Source of the DNA: SHLQ01 sp051011575
GTDB lineage: Bacteria > Actinomycetota > Acidimicrobiia > Acidimicrobiales > SHLQ01
NCBI GenBank assembly: GCA_051011575.1
Contig: JBPCTR010000198.1
Coordinates: forward strand, 1-20,057
Length of the DNA stretch: 20,057 nt
Direction of reading: 5' to 3'
In this document: positions 6,899 through 16,451 of the stretch, piece after piece
How positions within the stretch are numbered: position 1 is the first letter of the stretch
Layout of the letters: each line of letters starts with the position of its first letter
Translations under genes and position numbers: made by a program
Notes under the pieces: model-generated
The model's database searches: none
What the model was told of the DNA's origin: nothing
Seen by the model: only the letters and a program-made list of their open reading frames with translations

Positions 6899-8407
6899 GT
6901 GCCCACCCCATTTCCCACTGCCTTCACGCGCGCGTCGTTGCGCGAGCAGTGGCTCGCAAACCCCCGAGCCGACCTCCTGTCGGGCCTGGTGGTTGCGCTC
7001 GCCCTGATTCCCGAGGCGATCTCGTTTTCAATCATCGCCGGCGTCGACCCCAAGGTCGGCCTCTACGCCTCGTTTTCGATCGCCATCGTGATCGCGTTTG
7101 CCGGAGGCCGCTCGGGCATGATCTCCGCCGCGACCGGAGCCATGGCGCTCGTGCTTGTGCCACTCGTCGAAGAGCACGGTCTGGGACACCTCTTCGCCGC
7201 CACGATTCTCGCCGGCATCCTGCAGGTGATCTTCGGGATGCTCGGCGTGGGCGAACTGATGCGCTTCGTTCCACGCACCGTGATGGTCGGCTTCGTGAAT
7301 GCGCTCGCCATCCTCATCTTCCTTGCCCAGGTGCCCCACATCCTGCTCTCCAACGGCGACACGGGGCAGCTGCCACTCAATCTCGCGTTCATCGCCGCGG
7401 GCTTGGCGATCATCTACGGCCTCCCGCGTGTAAGCATGGCAATCCCATCTCCTCTCGTGGCGATCGTGGTCCTCGCCGGGATCGCCATGTCGACGGGTCT
7501 CTCGCTCCCGACCGTTGGCGACATGGGCGAACTCCCGAGTGCCCTACCCTGGGTGAGCCTCCCCGACGTTCCCTTCACGCTCGAGACGCTGCAGATAATC
7601 CTTCCGTTCGCGCTCACGCTTGCCTTCGTCGGCCTGCTCGAATCGCTGCTCACGGCCCAGCTCCTCGACGATCTCACCGACACCAACTCGGACAAGAATC
7701 TCGAGTCGAAGGGTCAGGGCATCGCCAACGTGATCACCGGGTTCCTCGGCGGCATGGCCGGGTGCGCCATGATCGGCCAGTCGATCATCAACCATCGCTC
7801 GGGCGGCCGAGGCCGCCTCTCCACGCTGGCATCCGGCGTGTTCCTGCTCGTGTTGATCATCGGGCTGGGTGATCTGGTGGCTCGTATCCCGATGGCCGCA
7901 CTCGTGGCCGTGATGATCATGGTTTCGATTGGAACCTTCAACTGGAAGAGCGTCAGCTCGGCGTCACTGCGCACCACTCCTCGACCCGAGGTGCTCATCA
8001 TGGTGGCCACGGTCGCGATCGTGGTCTTCACACACAATCTGGCGTATGGCGTCGGAGCCGGCGTGGTCCTGTCGGCCATCTCCTTCGCCCGCCATGTGAG
8101 TGGCGTCGTGAAGGTCACAAGCGTCGTTGACCCCGACAACGTCGAACGCCTCTACGCAGTGTCCGGCGAGTTGTTCTTCGCGTCGACGAACGATCTCGTG
8201 CACTCGTTCGACTACGACGCCGTCAAGGTCGGGCGGGTCGAGATCGACCTGAGCCAGGCCCGAATATGGGACACCTCAGCAGTTGCCGCGCTCGACACGG
8301 TGGTCGCCAAGTTCGCCGACCGCGACATCGACGCTCACCTCGTGGGCCTCAACCGCCACGCCGAGAAGCTCCACCGCGACACCACCGGCAAAGTCAGCTC
8401 GCACTAG
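6899..8407 (+). CDS. SulP family anion transporter with C-terminal STAS domain
   Basis: A 502-residue membrane protein of the SLC26/SulP family, which carries sulfate, bicarbonate or other anions, often with Na+ or H+. The start NPRADLLSGLVVALALIPEAISFSIIAGVDPKVGLYASF is the family signature at TM1-TM2. Then come SGMISAATGAMALVLVPL (TM3 region), RFVPRTVMVGFVNALAILIF, and GQGIANVITGFLGGMAGCAMIGQSIINHRSGGRGRLSTLASGVFLL, which matches the conserved TM8-9 loop. The C-terminal STAS domain runs from about residue 415 to 495, with EIDLSQARIWDTSAVAALD (D458-T-S). The GTG start has GAGAGG (6885-6890) 8 nt upstream. The family's usual length is 500-580 residues. The ion cannot be told from the sequence. 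Confidence 0.92.
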   Translation: MPTPFPTAFTRASLREQWLANPRADLLSGLVVALALIPEAISFSIIAGVDPKVGLYASFSIAIVIAFAGGRSGMISAATGAMALVLVPLVEEHGLGHLFAATILAGILQVIFGMLGVGELMRFVPRTVMVGFVNALAILIFLAQVPHILLSNGDTGQLPLNLAFIAAGLAIIYGLPRVSMAIPSPLVAIVVLAGIAMSTGLSLPTVGDMGELPSALPWVSLPDVPFTLETLQIILPFALTLAFVGLLESLLTAQLLDDLTDTNSDKNLESKGQGIANVITGFLGGMAGCAMIGQSIINHRSGGRGRLSTLASGVFLLVLIIGLGDLVARIPMAALVAVMIMVSIGTFNWKSVSSASLRTTPRPEVLIMVATVAIVVFTHNLAYGVGAGVVLSAISFARHVSGVVKVTSVVDPDNVERLYAVSGELFFASTNDLVHSFDYDAVKVGRVEIDLSQARIWDTSAVAALDTVVAKFADRDIDAHLVGLNRHAEKLHRDTTGKVSSH

Positions 8408-8441
8408 TCTGTCGGGCCTTCCGCTCAGTGAAAGCCGCATC

Positions 8442-9449
8442 ATGACCACGAGCTCCTCTTCGCACTTCCCCGCCTTTCGTTCCGGCCTTCCCTCGATGGC
8501 TGGAAAGACCGTCGTTGTCACGGGCACCACATCGGGTACGGGCAAGGTGGCAGCAACTACGTTGGCCGAGCTCGGGGCAAAGGTCCTCGTACTCAACCGG
8601 TCGTCAGACCGATCGACAGCCAGCTTCGCCGATCTCACGAAGGCCTGCCCTGACGCCGACCTTCATGACGTCGAATGTGACCTCCAGTCCTTCGCCTCAG
8701 TGCAGGCAGCTGCGGCAAGCATCAAAGAGCTCTGCCCCGAGGGCGTCCATGTGCTCTGCAACAACGCGGGCGTGATGGCGCTCGGCGACGTCGCCACCAC
8801 CGATGGCTTCGATGTGCAGATGCAAACCAACCATCTCTCCCATTTCCTACTCACCCGTGAGCTCATGCCATTGCTCGAGTTGGCTGCCGACGCTGCCGGA
8901 GAGGCTCGTATCGTGAACCACTCCAGCGCGGCTCGGATGAGCCCGGGCAAGACCCTCAAGGCCGAATACTTGGAACAGAAGGGCGGACAGCTCGGCGGTG
9001 ATGGTTCGCGTCTTTCGAACACGCTGTTCTCAGGGCCACGCTGGGTTCGATACAACCAATCGAAACTGGCCAACGCGGCGTTCACTGCAGCGTTGCATGA
9101 GCGCCTCCAGAAGAAGGGGTCGAAGGTCAAGGCTCTCGTCGCCCATCCCGGGTTGGCGAACACACACCTGCAGCAGACTTCGGTTAAGGAGGGTGGGATG
9201 GGCGCGGCCTTCACCGGCTTCTTCATGCGCTTCAGCCAGACACCCGAGGACGGAGCGATGGGCATTTTGAGCTGCATGTGCCTACCCAACGCCGCGTCTG
9301 GCCAGTTCTACGGGCCTGGTTCCGGCCGGATCGCAATGAAGGGTAAGGCGGAGCCGTTCGCTCTCGAATCGTTCTACGACAACGCGGATACCCGCGAGCT
9401 GCTGTGGAGCAAGAGCGAAGAAGCTACGGGCGGCACGTTCGCGATCTGA
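8442..9449 (+). CDS. SDR family oxidoreductase (retinol dehydrogenase / protochlorophyllide reductase-like subgroup)
   Basis: A 335-residue NAD(P)-dependent short-chain dehydrogenase, longer than classical SDRs. The cofactor loop TGTTSGTG lies at 27-34 (the usual Ile of TGxxxGIG is Thr). N52-R53 after the second strand favours NADP. D80 is in VECDL, and NNAG is at 107-110. Catalytic S162 (VNHSSAAR), Y204 and K208 (WVRYNQSKLAN) are separated by about 40 residues, including an insertion (residues 166-200) typical of the RDH/WWOX-like subgroup. VAHPGLANTHL follows the catalytic helix. The ATG at 8442 is the first plausible start after the SulP stop 34 bp upstream. The Shine-Dalgarno is weak (GAAAG). 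The substrate is unknown; the gene may be cotranscribed with the SulP gene. Confidence 0.88.
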   Translation: MTTSSSSHFPAFRSGLPSMAGKTVVVTGTTSGTGKVAATTLAELGAKVLVLNRSSDRSTASFADLTKACPDADLHDVECDLQSFASVQAAAASIKELCPEGVHVLCNNAGVMALGDVATTDGFDVQMQTNHLSHFLLTRELMPLLELAADAAGEARIVNHSSAARMSPGKTLKAEYLEQKGGQLGGDGSRLSNTLFSGPRWVRYNQSKLANAAFTAALHERLQKKGSKVKALVAHPGLANTHLQQTSVKEGGMGAAFTGFFMRFSQTPEDGAMGILSCMCLPNAASGQFYGPGSGRIAMKGKAEPFALESFYDNADTRELLWSKSEEATGGTFAI

Positions 9450-9492
9450 CGACGGCCGGTGCTCCAACCCGCTCTGAGATGACCTCCTGTGG

Positions 9493-10152
9493 CTATCCGG
9501 TGAAGCCGACTTCCTTGTGTGATCCGTCGCACAGCGGCTTGGACGCCGACTGACCGCAACGGCAGAGCGTGACTCGGTTGCGGACTTCGAGTGCTGTGCC
9601 GTCGGAGCGGGTGACCTCGACCCCGCCACTCACCCACAACGGCCCATCGGGAATCACCGCGACCTCAGTGGGCAGATCTGGTTCGATCGTCTCGCCGTCA
9701 ACCGCGTACGTGAGCGCGCCTGAGGGGCACCGCTCGATCATTGCCATCGCTTCGGCCCTGATGCGACTGTCTCCGGTCTGATCTGCCATTTTCCAGACGT
9801 TGGTGACTTTGTTGCCACAGAAGCCGGCGTGAACGCAGATTGGCCGGTCGTCGAACACCTCCATACCTTCTCCGCCGTAGCTCTTTGCACGTTCGACGTA
9901 CGTACCGTCAGGAGCATTGTCCGAGGCGTCCCAGTCGACCGACGAGTGGGTGCCATCGCAATACGGTTTGTTCGACGAGGCGCCGCACCGACACAGTGCA
10001 ACCCTCGTCTTGGCGTCCGACACCGCGTCGGTCTTCCAGGTGAGTGGCTCGCCGTGTTCAGAGGTGATCGGTGTCTTCGATGTGATCGGCACGTTACCCC
10101 TGACGAGGTATGGACCTCCGTCGGTAGCCGTGATCTTCTGGTCGTCGCTCAT
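9493..10152 (-). CDS. Iron-sulfur protein with CDGSH - YjdI-type 4Fe-4S - CDGSH domains
   Basis: A 219-residue soluble protein with three predicted Fe-S sites. The first CDGSH finger has C54, C56, C65 and H69 (CRCGASSNKPYCDGTH) and would hold a 2Fe-2S cluster. The middle segment, DDRPICVHAGFCGN...IERCPSGALTY (C106, C112, C142), matches the divergent 4Fe-4S mono-cluster (YjdI-like) domain. The second CDGSH finger has C197, C199, C208 and H212 (CRCGQSASKPLCDGSH). Each finger is preceded by a similar strand module (GGPYLVRGNVPIT near 12-24, DGPLWVSGGVEVT near 169-181), so the outer units look like an internal duplication. A redox or cluster-handling role is likely but unproven. The ATG at 10152 has GGGAG 10 nt upstream. 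The gene is convergent with the SDR gene, leaving 43 bp. Confidence 0.9.
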   Translation of the reverse strand: MSDDQKITATDGGPYLVRGNVPITSKTPITSEHGEPLTWKTDAVSDAKTRVALCRCGASSNKPYCDGTHSSVDWDASDNAPDGTYVERAKSYGGEGMEVFDDRPICVHAGFCGNKVTNVWKMADQTGDSRIRAEAMAMIERCPSGALTYAVDGETIEPDLPTEVAVIPDGPLWVSGGVEVTRSDGTALEVRNRVTLCRCGQSASKPLCDGSHKEVGFTG

Positions 10153-10384
10153 CGTCTGTTTGCTCCCTGTTGGTGTGGATGATCTCACGCCTGGTCGGTG
10201 AACTCAGTGACCGGCCGCTCACTTGTTTCACCGGCGGAACTGCGCCTGGCCGTTGACAGCGCACTAATGCGGGTGGATGGTGATGCCGCGGGTTGGGGCC
10301 ATGGATCCCGAATGGAGTCTTGAAGCAAAAGGACGGAGCTGCGGTCTCAGTTCGTCGACAAATTCGACTGAACGGAGATGATCA
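10153..10384. other. Divergent intergenic region (232 bp)
   Basis: This region separates the CDGSH gene (minus) from the GYD gene (plus). A perfect -35 hexamer TTGACA lies at 10253-10258, but no good -10 follows at 16-18 bp (TGGATG region). A small inverted repeat, GTCGA (10354-10358) / TCGAC (10364-10368), sits just before the GYD ribosome binding site. I see no RNA gene or open reading frame with coding character. Confidence 0.4.
10374..10377 (+). promoter_or_regulatory. Ribosome binding site GGAG of the GYD-domain gene
   Basis: GGAG lies 7 nt before the ATG at 10385, so this gene, unlike many neighbours, uses a leader with a normal Shine-Dalgarno. Confidence 0.6.
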
Positions 10385-10705
10385 ATGTCCAAATACCTCA
10401 TTCGGGGAAACTACGTCGGGGACGGAATCGCGGGGCTCCTCGCGCAAGGCGGAACCGCCCGTGAAGCCGCTGCCAGAGCCGCCGTCGAGTCCGTCGGCGG
10501 CAGCATGGACGCCATGTACTACGCGTTCGGTGACACGGACGTCTATGGCATCGCTGACCTACCCAGCCCAGCGGCCGCGACCGCCGTCTCACTGATGATC
10601 AACTCGAGTGGACGGGTGACCGTCAATCTGACGCCACTCATGACGCCAGCTGAGGTCGACGAGGCCTCTGCGATGTCGCCGACCTACACCCCGCCCGGAG
10701 GCTGA
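10385..10705 (+). CDS. GYD domain-containing protein
   Basis: A 106-residue protein. The sequence KYLIRGNYVGDGIAGLLAQGG, AAVESVGGSMDAMYYAFGDTDVYGIADLPSPAAATAVSLMINSSGRVTVNLTPLMTPAEVDEA follows the GYD-family pattern: Y-t..G..G...l...g...R......v...GG.....y...G.yD.....e.Pd...a......s.G.v...t.....e. Here the namesake G-x-x-D is GDTDVYG. Members are small alpha/beta ferredoxin-like proteins of unknown role, possibly oligomeric. The usual length is about 95-110 residues. The gene stands alone, and its stop codon is 8 bp from hairpin repeat copy 2, which could terminate it. Confidence 0.88.
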   Translation: MSKYLIRGNYVGDGIAGLLAQGGTAREAAARAAVESVGGSMDAMYYAFGDTDVYGIADLPSPAAATAVSLMINSSGRVTVNLTPLMTPAEVDEASAMSPTYTPPGG

Positions 10706-10713
10706 GGCCGATT

Positions 10714-10751
10714 GGGGTCTGACCCCTTTTCGCAGAAAGGGGTCAGACCCC
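10714..10751. repeat. GGGGTCTGACCCC hairpin repeat, copy 2 (overlaps the gatB 3' end)
   Basis: GGGGTCTGACCCCTTT (10714-10729) and AAAGGGGTCAGACCCC (10736-10751) form a perfect 16-bp stem with a 6-nt loop. Each arm contains the near-palindrome GGGGTC-N-GACCCC, as in copy 1 at 5629-5719. The element lies between the convergent GYD and gatB genes and covers the last codons and stop of gatB. The stem would suit a bidirectional terminator, though the T-run is in the loop-side of the stem and not after it. Confidence 0.85.
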
Positions 10752-12245
10752 TTTGCGGGCGTTGAGGAGCTGGGCGACGACCTTGCCGTCAGCCTGGCCC
10801 CGGGTCGCCTTCATGATCTGACCGGTGAAGAAGCCGGCCATCTTCTTGGAGTCGCCGTCATCGCCGTCGCAGAAACGCTCCCATTCGTCGGCATGCTCGA
10901 CGATCAGATCGTCGAGCATGCCCTCGAGTTCGCTCGAATCCATGGCCTCGAACCCCTTCGCGGCCGCGATCGCCCTCGGGTCGCCGCCGGACGCGACCAG
11001 ATCGGCCAGCACATCCTTGGTCTGGGTGGAAGAGAGCTCACCTGCGACCTCCATTCCGACGAGGGTTGCGAAGCTTTCGGCGGTTAGTTCGCCGACGCCA
11101 TCGGCGAGGTTGTTGTTGAGGTGCACGACCACACGACCGCCATCGGCTCCGGCGTCGATTGCCGCCAGGGCGAACTCGGCATCGCCTCGATCCACGATCA
11201 GTGATGCCTCCGACGGCGCGATTCCGGCCGCCTCCGCCAGCCGCGATCGAATCTCCGCCGGCAGCGCCGGAAGTGCGTCGTCGATCCTCCCGAGCTCGGC
11301 TTCGGTGGGTTCGAGCGGAACGAGATCGGGCTCGGGGAAGTACCGGTAGTCGTGGGCGTCTTCCTTCGAACGGCCCGCACGAGTGCGACCGGCCTCCTCG
11401 TCCCAGTGACGGGTCTCCTGGATAGGGCGGTGCCCCGTGCCATAGAGGTCGATGTGGCGGTTCGCCTCGTGGGCGATCGCCCGGCCGAGCGACGAGAGCG
11501 AGTTGATGTTCTTGATCTCACACCGGGTGCGGACTTCGTTGGAGCCACGCGGTCGCACCGACACATTGGCGTCGACCCGCATCGAGCCCTCCTCCATTTT
11601 CGCGTCGGACACGCCGAGTGCGAGAACGATGCCCCGCAGCTCGGAGACGTAGGCCTTGGCCTCGTCGGCGGTCCGAATGTCGGGGCGGCTCACGATCTCG
11701 AGGAGAGGAACGCCGGCGCGGTTGTAGTCGATGAGCGAGTACGTGGCAGACGTGATGCGACCGTCGCCGCCGACGTGTGTTGACTTCCCCGTGTCCTCCT
11801 CGATGTGCGCCCGCTCGATGTTGATCCGAGTGCCATCGGGAAGATCGAGCCAGCCGTTCTCATTTGTGGGCTTGTCGTACTGACTGGTCTGAAAGTCCTT
11901 CGGCATGTCCGGGTAGAAGTAGTTCTTCCGAGCAAATACCGAGGGGCTCACCGTGCAGTTGAGCGCCCGACCGAGGCGCATCGCATCGGTGACCGCTCGC
12001 TCGTTCACGACCGGCAACGATCCGGGAAGTCCGAGACACGTTGGGCAAACGTTCGTATTCGGTTCCGCGCCGAACACGTTGGCGCAACCGCAGAAGAGCT
12101 TGGTCGCCGTCGACAGTTCGACGTGCACCTCGAGCCCGCATACGAGCTCCCACTCGTCGGGGATCGAGGGTTCGTGCACATCGGGGCCACGGTCGATCAT
12201 CACAACTTCGGCCATCCCGCTCGGCGTGAGGTGGTCGGTGCTCAT
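10743..12245 (-). CDS. gatB: Asp-tRNA(Asn)/Glu-tRNA(Gln) amidotransferase subunit B
   Basis: A 500-residue subunit of GatCAB. It activates the mischarged Glu-tRNA(Gln) or Asp-tRNA(Asn) with ATP and binds the tRNA, while GatA supplies ammonia. The start of the catalytic cradle is ELVCGLEVHVELSTATKLFCGC. Zinc-binding cysteines are C52, C54, C67 and C70 (FCGC...NVCPTCLGLPG). Signature segments are ARKNYFYPDMPKDFQTSQYD, IERAHIEEDTGKSTH, GSMRVDANVSVRP and TRCEIKNINSLSS, with HWDEEAGRTRAGRSKEDAHDYRYFPEPDL in the middle. The helical and YqeY-like tail ends in MAGFFTGQIMKATRGQADGKVVAQLLNARKGV. GGAGGA (12251-12256) lies 5 nt before the ATG. The start overlaps the gatA stop in ATGA, implying translational coupling. 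The final Lys-Gly-Val-stop codons lie in a repeat element. Confidence 0.97.
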   Translation of the reverse strand: MSTDHLTPSGMAEVVMIDRGPDVHEPSIPDEWELVCGLEVHVELSTATKLFCGCANVFGAEPNTNVCPTCLGLPGSLPVVNERAVTDAMRLGRALNCTVSPSVFARKNYFYPDMPKDFQTSQYDKPTNENGWLDLPDGTRINIERAHIEEDTGKSTHVGGDGRITSATYSLIDYNRAGVPLLEIVSRPDIRTADEAKAYVSELRGIVLALGVSDAKMEEGSMRVDANVSVRPRGSNEVRTRCEIKNINSLSSLGRAIAHEANRHIDLYGTGHRPIQETRHWDEEAGRTRAGRSKEDAHDYRYFPEPDLVPLEPTEAELGRIDDALPALPAEIRSRLAEAAGIAPSEASLIVDRGDAEFALAAIDAGADGGRVVVHLNNNLADGVGELTAESFATLVGMEVAGELSSTQTKDVLADLVASGGDPRAIAAAKGFEAMDSSELEGMLDDLIVEHADEWERFCDGDDGDSKKMAGFFTGQIMKATRGQADGKVVAQLLNARKGV

Positions 12246-13702
12246 GATGTTCCTCCTGCGCGGCGCTCCAATTCGGCGGCGACCCGGAACATGACGACTT
12301 CAGCCATCAGCGGTGCAAGAACCTGCACGCCAACCGGCAGTCCGTCGGAGCCCTCGCCGAACGGCACCGATATGGCGGGGTGACCCGAAAGGTTCGACGG
12401 GATCGTGCACACATCATTCAGGTACATCTGCATCGGGTCCGCCGTCTTGTCGCCCAGGTGAAACGCCGTGCCCGGCGCGGTCGGACTGAGCAGCACGTCG
12501 AAGTCGGCGTAGACGCGATCGAAGTCCTGGATGATCTTCGTGCGGACTCGTTGCGCCTTGCCGTAGTACGCGTCGCGGTAGCCCGCCGAGAGCGCATACG
12601 TACCGAGCATGATGCGCCGCTTGACCTCTGGCCCGAAGCCGGCGGTGCGGCTCGCCGTGTTCATGAGCGCTGTGTTCGAGCCGTCGACGCGCATCCCGTA
12701 CCTGACGCCGTCGAACCGAGCCAGGTTCGACGAGGCCTCGGCGGGGGCCACCATGTAGTACGCAGGCAGTCCGTAGATCGACGACGGCACCGAGCACTCT
12801 TCGACGATCGCGCCGGCGGCGGCGAGAGCGTCGGCCGCCACACGAAGGCGGGCGATCACGTCGGCCGAAATTCCCTCGATCACGTCGCCGGCCATCTCTT
12901 TGATCACGCCGACCCGGAGACCCTCGACTCCCGATTCGAGCTGCGACGACACGGGCAGTGCGGGCTGAGGCGCCGAGGTCGTGTCGGCCGGATCGTGCCC
13001 GGCGATGACCTCGTATGTGAGCGCGGCATCGGCAACCGACGTCGTGAACGGCCCGATTTGATCGAGGCTGCTCCCGAATGCGATCAGGCCGTAACGCGAC
13101 ACGGCACCATAGGTCGGCTTCACACCCACAACGCCGCAAAGCGAAGCAGGTTGGCGAATGGAACCGCCCGTATCGCTCCCGACTGCGATCGGCGCGAACC
13201 CGGCCGCGACCGCCGCCGCACTGCCTCCGCTCGAACCGCCAGGAACTCGCTCGATGTCCCAGGGATTGCGGGTGGCCCCGAACGCCGAGTTCTCGGTAGA
13301 GCTGCCCATGGCGAATTCGTCGAGGTTCGTCTTGCCGACGGCGATCGCGCCGGCAGCAGCGAGACGCTCGACGACGGTGCCGGAGTACGGCGGGCGCCAG
13401 CCCTCGAGAATCTTCGACGAGCACGTCGTCGGGATTCCGCGGGTACACATGTTGTCCTTGAGCGCAACGGGCACACCTGCGAGCGGTCCGACGTCTTCGC
13501 CAGAAGCGATACGTACATCGAGAGCGCTCGCGGCGGCACGGGCCTCGTCGCGGAGCACGAGGTTGAAGGCGTGAATCTCGGGCTCGTGTTCATCGACGCG
13601 AGCCAGGTGTTCGTCGATAACGGATACCGCAGAACGGGCTCCGGTACGGACCTGGGTTGAAATCTCGCCAGCGGACCCGAATGCTGCCGGACTGGCGTGC
13701 AC
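12242..13702 (-). CDS. gatA: Asp-tRNA(Asn)/Glu-tRNA(Gln) amidotransferase subunit A
   Basis: A 486-residue amidase-signature enzyme that hydrolyses glutamine and channels ammonia to GatB. The catalytic triad is K82 (ALKDNMCT), cis-Ser S157 (VPGGSSGGSAAAV) and nucleophile S181 (GSDTGGSIRQPAS). The spacings of 75 and 24 residues equal those of Staphylococcus aureus GatA (K79, S154, S178). GVVGVKPTYGAVSRYGLIAFGSSLDQIGP is the typical amidase continuation. The start is assigned to the GTG at 13702 because GGAGGA (13709-13714) lies 6 nt upstream; the GTG at 13708 overlaps the gatC stop and directly abuts that site. The gap to gatC is only 2 bp and the overlap with gatB is 4 nt. Confidence 0.96.
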   Translation of the reverse strand: MHASPAAFGSAGEISTQVRTGARSAVSVIDEHLARVDEHEPEIHAFNLVLRDEARAAASALDVRIASGEDVGPLAGVPVALKDNMCTRGIPTTCSSKILEGWRPPYSGTVVERLAAAGAIAVGKTNLDEFAMGSSTENSAFGATRNPWDIERVPGGSSGGSAAAVAAGFAPIAVGSDTGGSIRQPASLCGVVGVKPTYGAVSRYGLIAFGSSLDQIGPFTTSVADAALTYEVIAGHDPADTTSAPQPALPVSSQLESGVEGLRVGVIKEMAGDVIEGISADVIARLRVAADALAAAGAIVEECSVPSSIYGLPAYYMVAPAEASSNLARFDGVRYGMRVDGSNTALMNTASRTAGFGPEVKRRIMLGTYALSAGYRDAYYGKAQRVRTKIIQDFDRVYADFDVLLSPTAPGTAFHLGDKTADPMQMYLNDVCTIPSNLSGHPAISVPFGEGSDGLPVGVQVLAPLMAEVVMFRVAAELERRAGGTS

Positions 13703-13704
13703 AG

Positions 13705-14028
13705 TCACTCCTCCCCCAATGCCGGCGGCACCTTGAAACGATCGTCCTCGACCTCGGGGGCCTGTGAGAGCACCTCGACCCGGTCGAGGGACGGAACGAC
13801 GATGTCGGGTCGGAATACGTTCGTGAGCCCCAACGGGTGGTGCGTAGGCTCCACATCGTCGAGGTCGAGAGCCGTCATCGCATCGGCGGACGTCAACACA
13901 TCGCCGAGTTGCACTGTGAACTCGTCGATCTCCGCATCGGAGAGGTCGAGCAGTGCGAGCTTTGCCACATGGGCAACCTCGGCACGGGTCAGGTGCGCGC
14001 CGGATTCAGGGGAGGATGCGTCGGCCAT
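13705..14028 (-). CDS. gatC: Asp-tRNA(Asn)/Glu-tRNA(Gln) amidotransferase subunit C
   Basis: A 107-residue protein that wraps around GatA and links it to GatB. LTRAEVAHVAKLALLDLSDAEIDEFTVQLGDVL is the standard N-terminal helix pair. The extended C-terminal strand contains the family motif EPTHHPLGLTNVFRPD, followed by PSLDRVEVLSQAPEVEDDRFKVPPAL. Upstream, TAGCCT (14035-14040, minus) is 6 nt from the ATG, so a leaderless start is possible. GAGG directly abutting the ATG is too close to serve as a Shine-Dalgarno. The preceding SCP2-like gene ends 9 nt before, so gatC may also be expressed by read-through from it. The C-terminal stop overlaps the purine-rich site that serves gatA. Confidence 0.95.
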   Translation of the reverse strand: MADASSPESGAHLTRAEVAHVAKLALLDLSDAEIDEFTVQLGDVLTSADAMTALDLDDVEPTHHPLGLTNVFRPDIVVPSLDRVEVLSQAPEVEDDRFKVPPALGEE

Positions 14029-14034
14029 CCTCGC

Positions 14035-14040
14035 AGGCTA
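14035..14040 (-). promoter_or_regulatory. -10 box TAGCCT before gatC (contains the SCP2-gene stop codon)
   Basis: TAGCCT is 6 nt before the gatC ATG, and its TAG is the stop codon of the upstream SCP2-like gene. The spacing fits a leaderless transcript beginning at the ATG. There is no clear -35 box. Confidence 0.42.
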
Positions 14041-14457
14041 GCCAGCCGTGATTGCGTCGAGACGCTCTGCAATCTCGCCCACCAGAGCGATCTGGTCGGG
14101 GTCCGACGGGGGCGTGAGGCCCAGGATTCGTGCGACGTCGCCGGTCACGAGAATGCGGCCGGTCATGAACGCTTCCATCACCTTCGTGACGTCCTGGGTC
14201 ACGAAGAGCGCACGAGCGGTGTCGTAGTCGAGGGTCACGGTCAATTCGGGGTCTTCGAGCTCGCCCAGTTCGAGCATGATCGAACCATCGCTCGTGTCGA
14301 TGAATCCCTCGACCTGACCGGTCTCGAACGGCGTCTCCCGCACGATGACGTTGGCTCGCATCGGAATCTCTGGGTCGGGGATACGGTCGGCGTATTCCGC
14401 TCGAATCCCGCGCGCTGCGTCGATCCACTCGCCGGAGAGGAATTCGTGCACGGTCAC
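14038..14457 (-). CDS. SCP2 sterol-binding domain-like protein
   Basis: A 139-residue single-domain protein. FLSGEWIDAARGIRAEYADRIPDPEIPMRANVIVRETPFETGQVEGFIDTSDGSIMLELGELEDPELTVTLDYDTARALFVTQDVTKVMEAFMTGRILVTGDVARILGL follows the SCP2-like pattern. That pattern has alternating strands, then a helix ending in A...FM.GRI.V.GD..kll, where the 'GkikveGD' motif is the family hallmark. SCP2 proteins form a hydrophobic cavity for lipids or acyl-CoA; the ligand here is unknown. A GTG at 14457 is preceded by TAGCCT at 7 nt with no Shine-Dalgarno, suggesting a leaderless start. A second GTG (14451) is possible. The neighbours are the PASTA kinase upstream and gatC downstream. Confidence 0.82.
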   Translation of the reverse strand: MTVHEFLSGEWIDAARGIRAEYADRIPDPEIPMRANVIVRETPFETGQVEGFIDTSDGSIMLELGELEDPELTVTLDYDTARALFVTQDVTKVMEAFMTGRILVTGDVARILGLTPPSDPDQIALVGEIAERLDAITAG

Positions 14458-14467
14458 CCGGAGGAGG

Positions 14468-16348
<1,881 letters not shown>

Positions 16349-16354
16349 GCCCTC

Positions 16355-16360
16355 ACGGTA
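16355..16360 (-). promoter_or_regulatory. -10 box TACCGT for a leaderless PASTA-kinase transcript
   Basis: TACCGT fits TANNNT and lies 6 nt before the GTG at 16348 with no Shine-Dalgarno between. It fixes the chosen start of the kinase. Confidence 0.48.
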
Positions 16361-16439
16361 CGCGGGAAATTTCAGGTGTCCGCGGCACCTGTCACACAAA
16401 TCACGCACACTCGACCGGTTGAGGCCAACATCGGTCTCC

Positions 16440-16445
16440 TACGCT
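16440..16445 (+). promoter_or_regulatory. -10 box TACGCT for a leaderless small-protein transcript
   Basis: TACGCT lies 6 nt before the ATG at 16452. A TTGAGG hexamer at 16419-16424 could be a -35 box at a short 15-nt spacing. There is no Shine-Dalgarno. Confidence 0.48.
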
Positions 16446-16451
16446 GAAGCC

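Noticed and set aside
6379..7872. Plus-strand open frame of 497 codons spanning the oxygenase and SulP genes
   Set aside because: It crosses two well-supported genes in different frames and its translation is Arg/Pro-rich without motifs.
10253..10281. TTGACA as a full sigma-A type promoter
   Set aside because: The -35 hexamer is perfect, but no acceptable -10 box lies 16-18 bp downstream, so it is mentioned only as part of the intergenic region.
12380..13660. Long plus-strand open frame opposite gatA (426 codons)
   Set aside because: Arg-rich translation without recognisable domains; gatA on the other strand has all catalytic residues.
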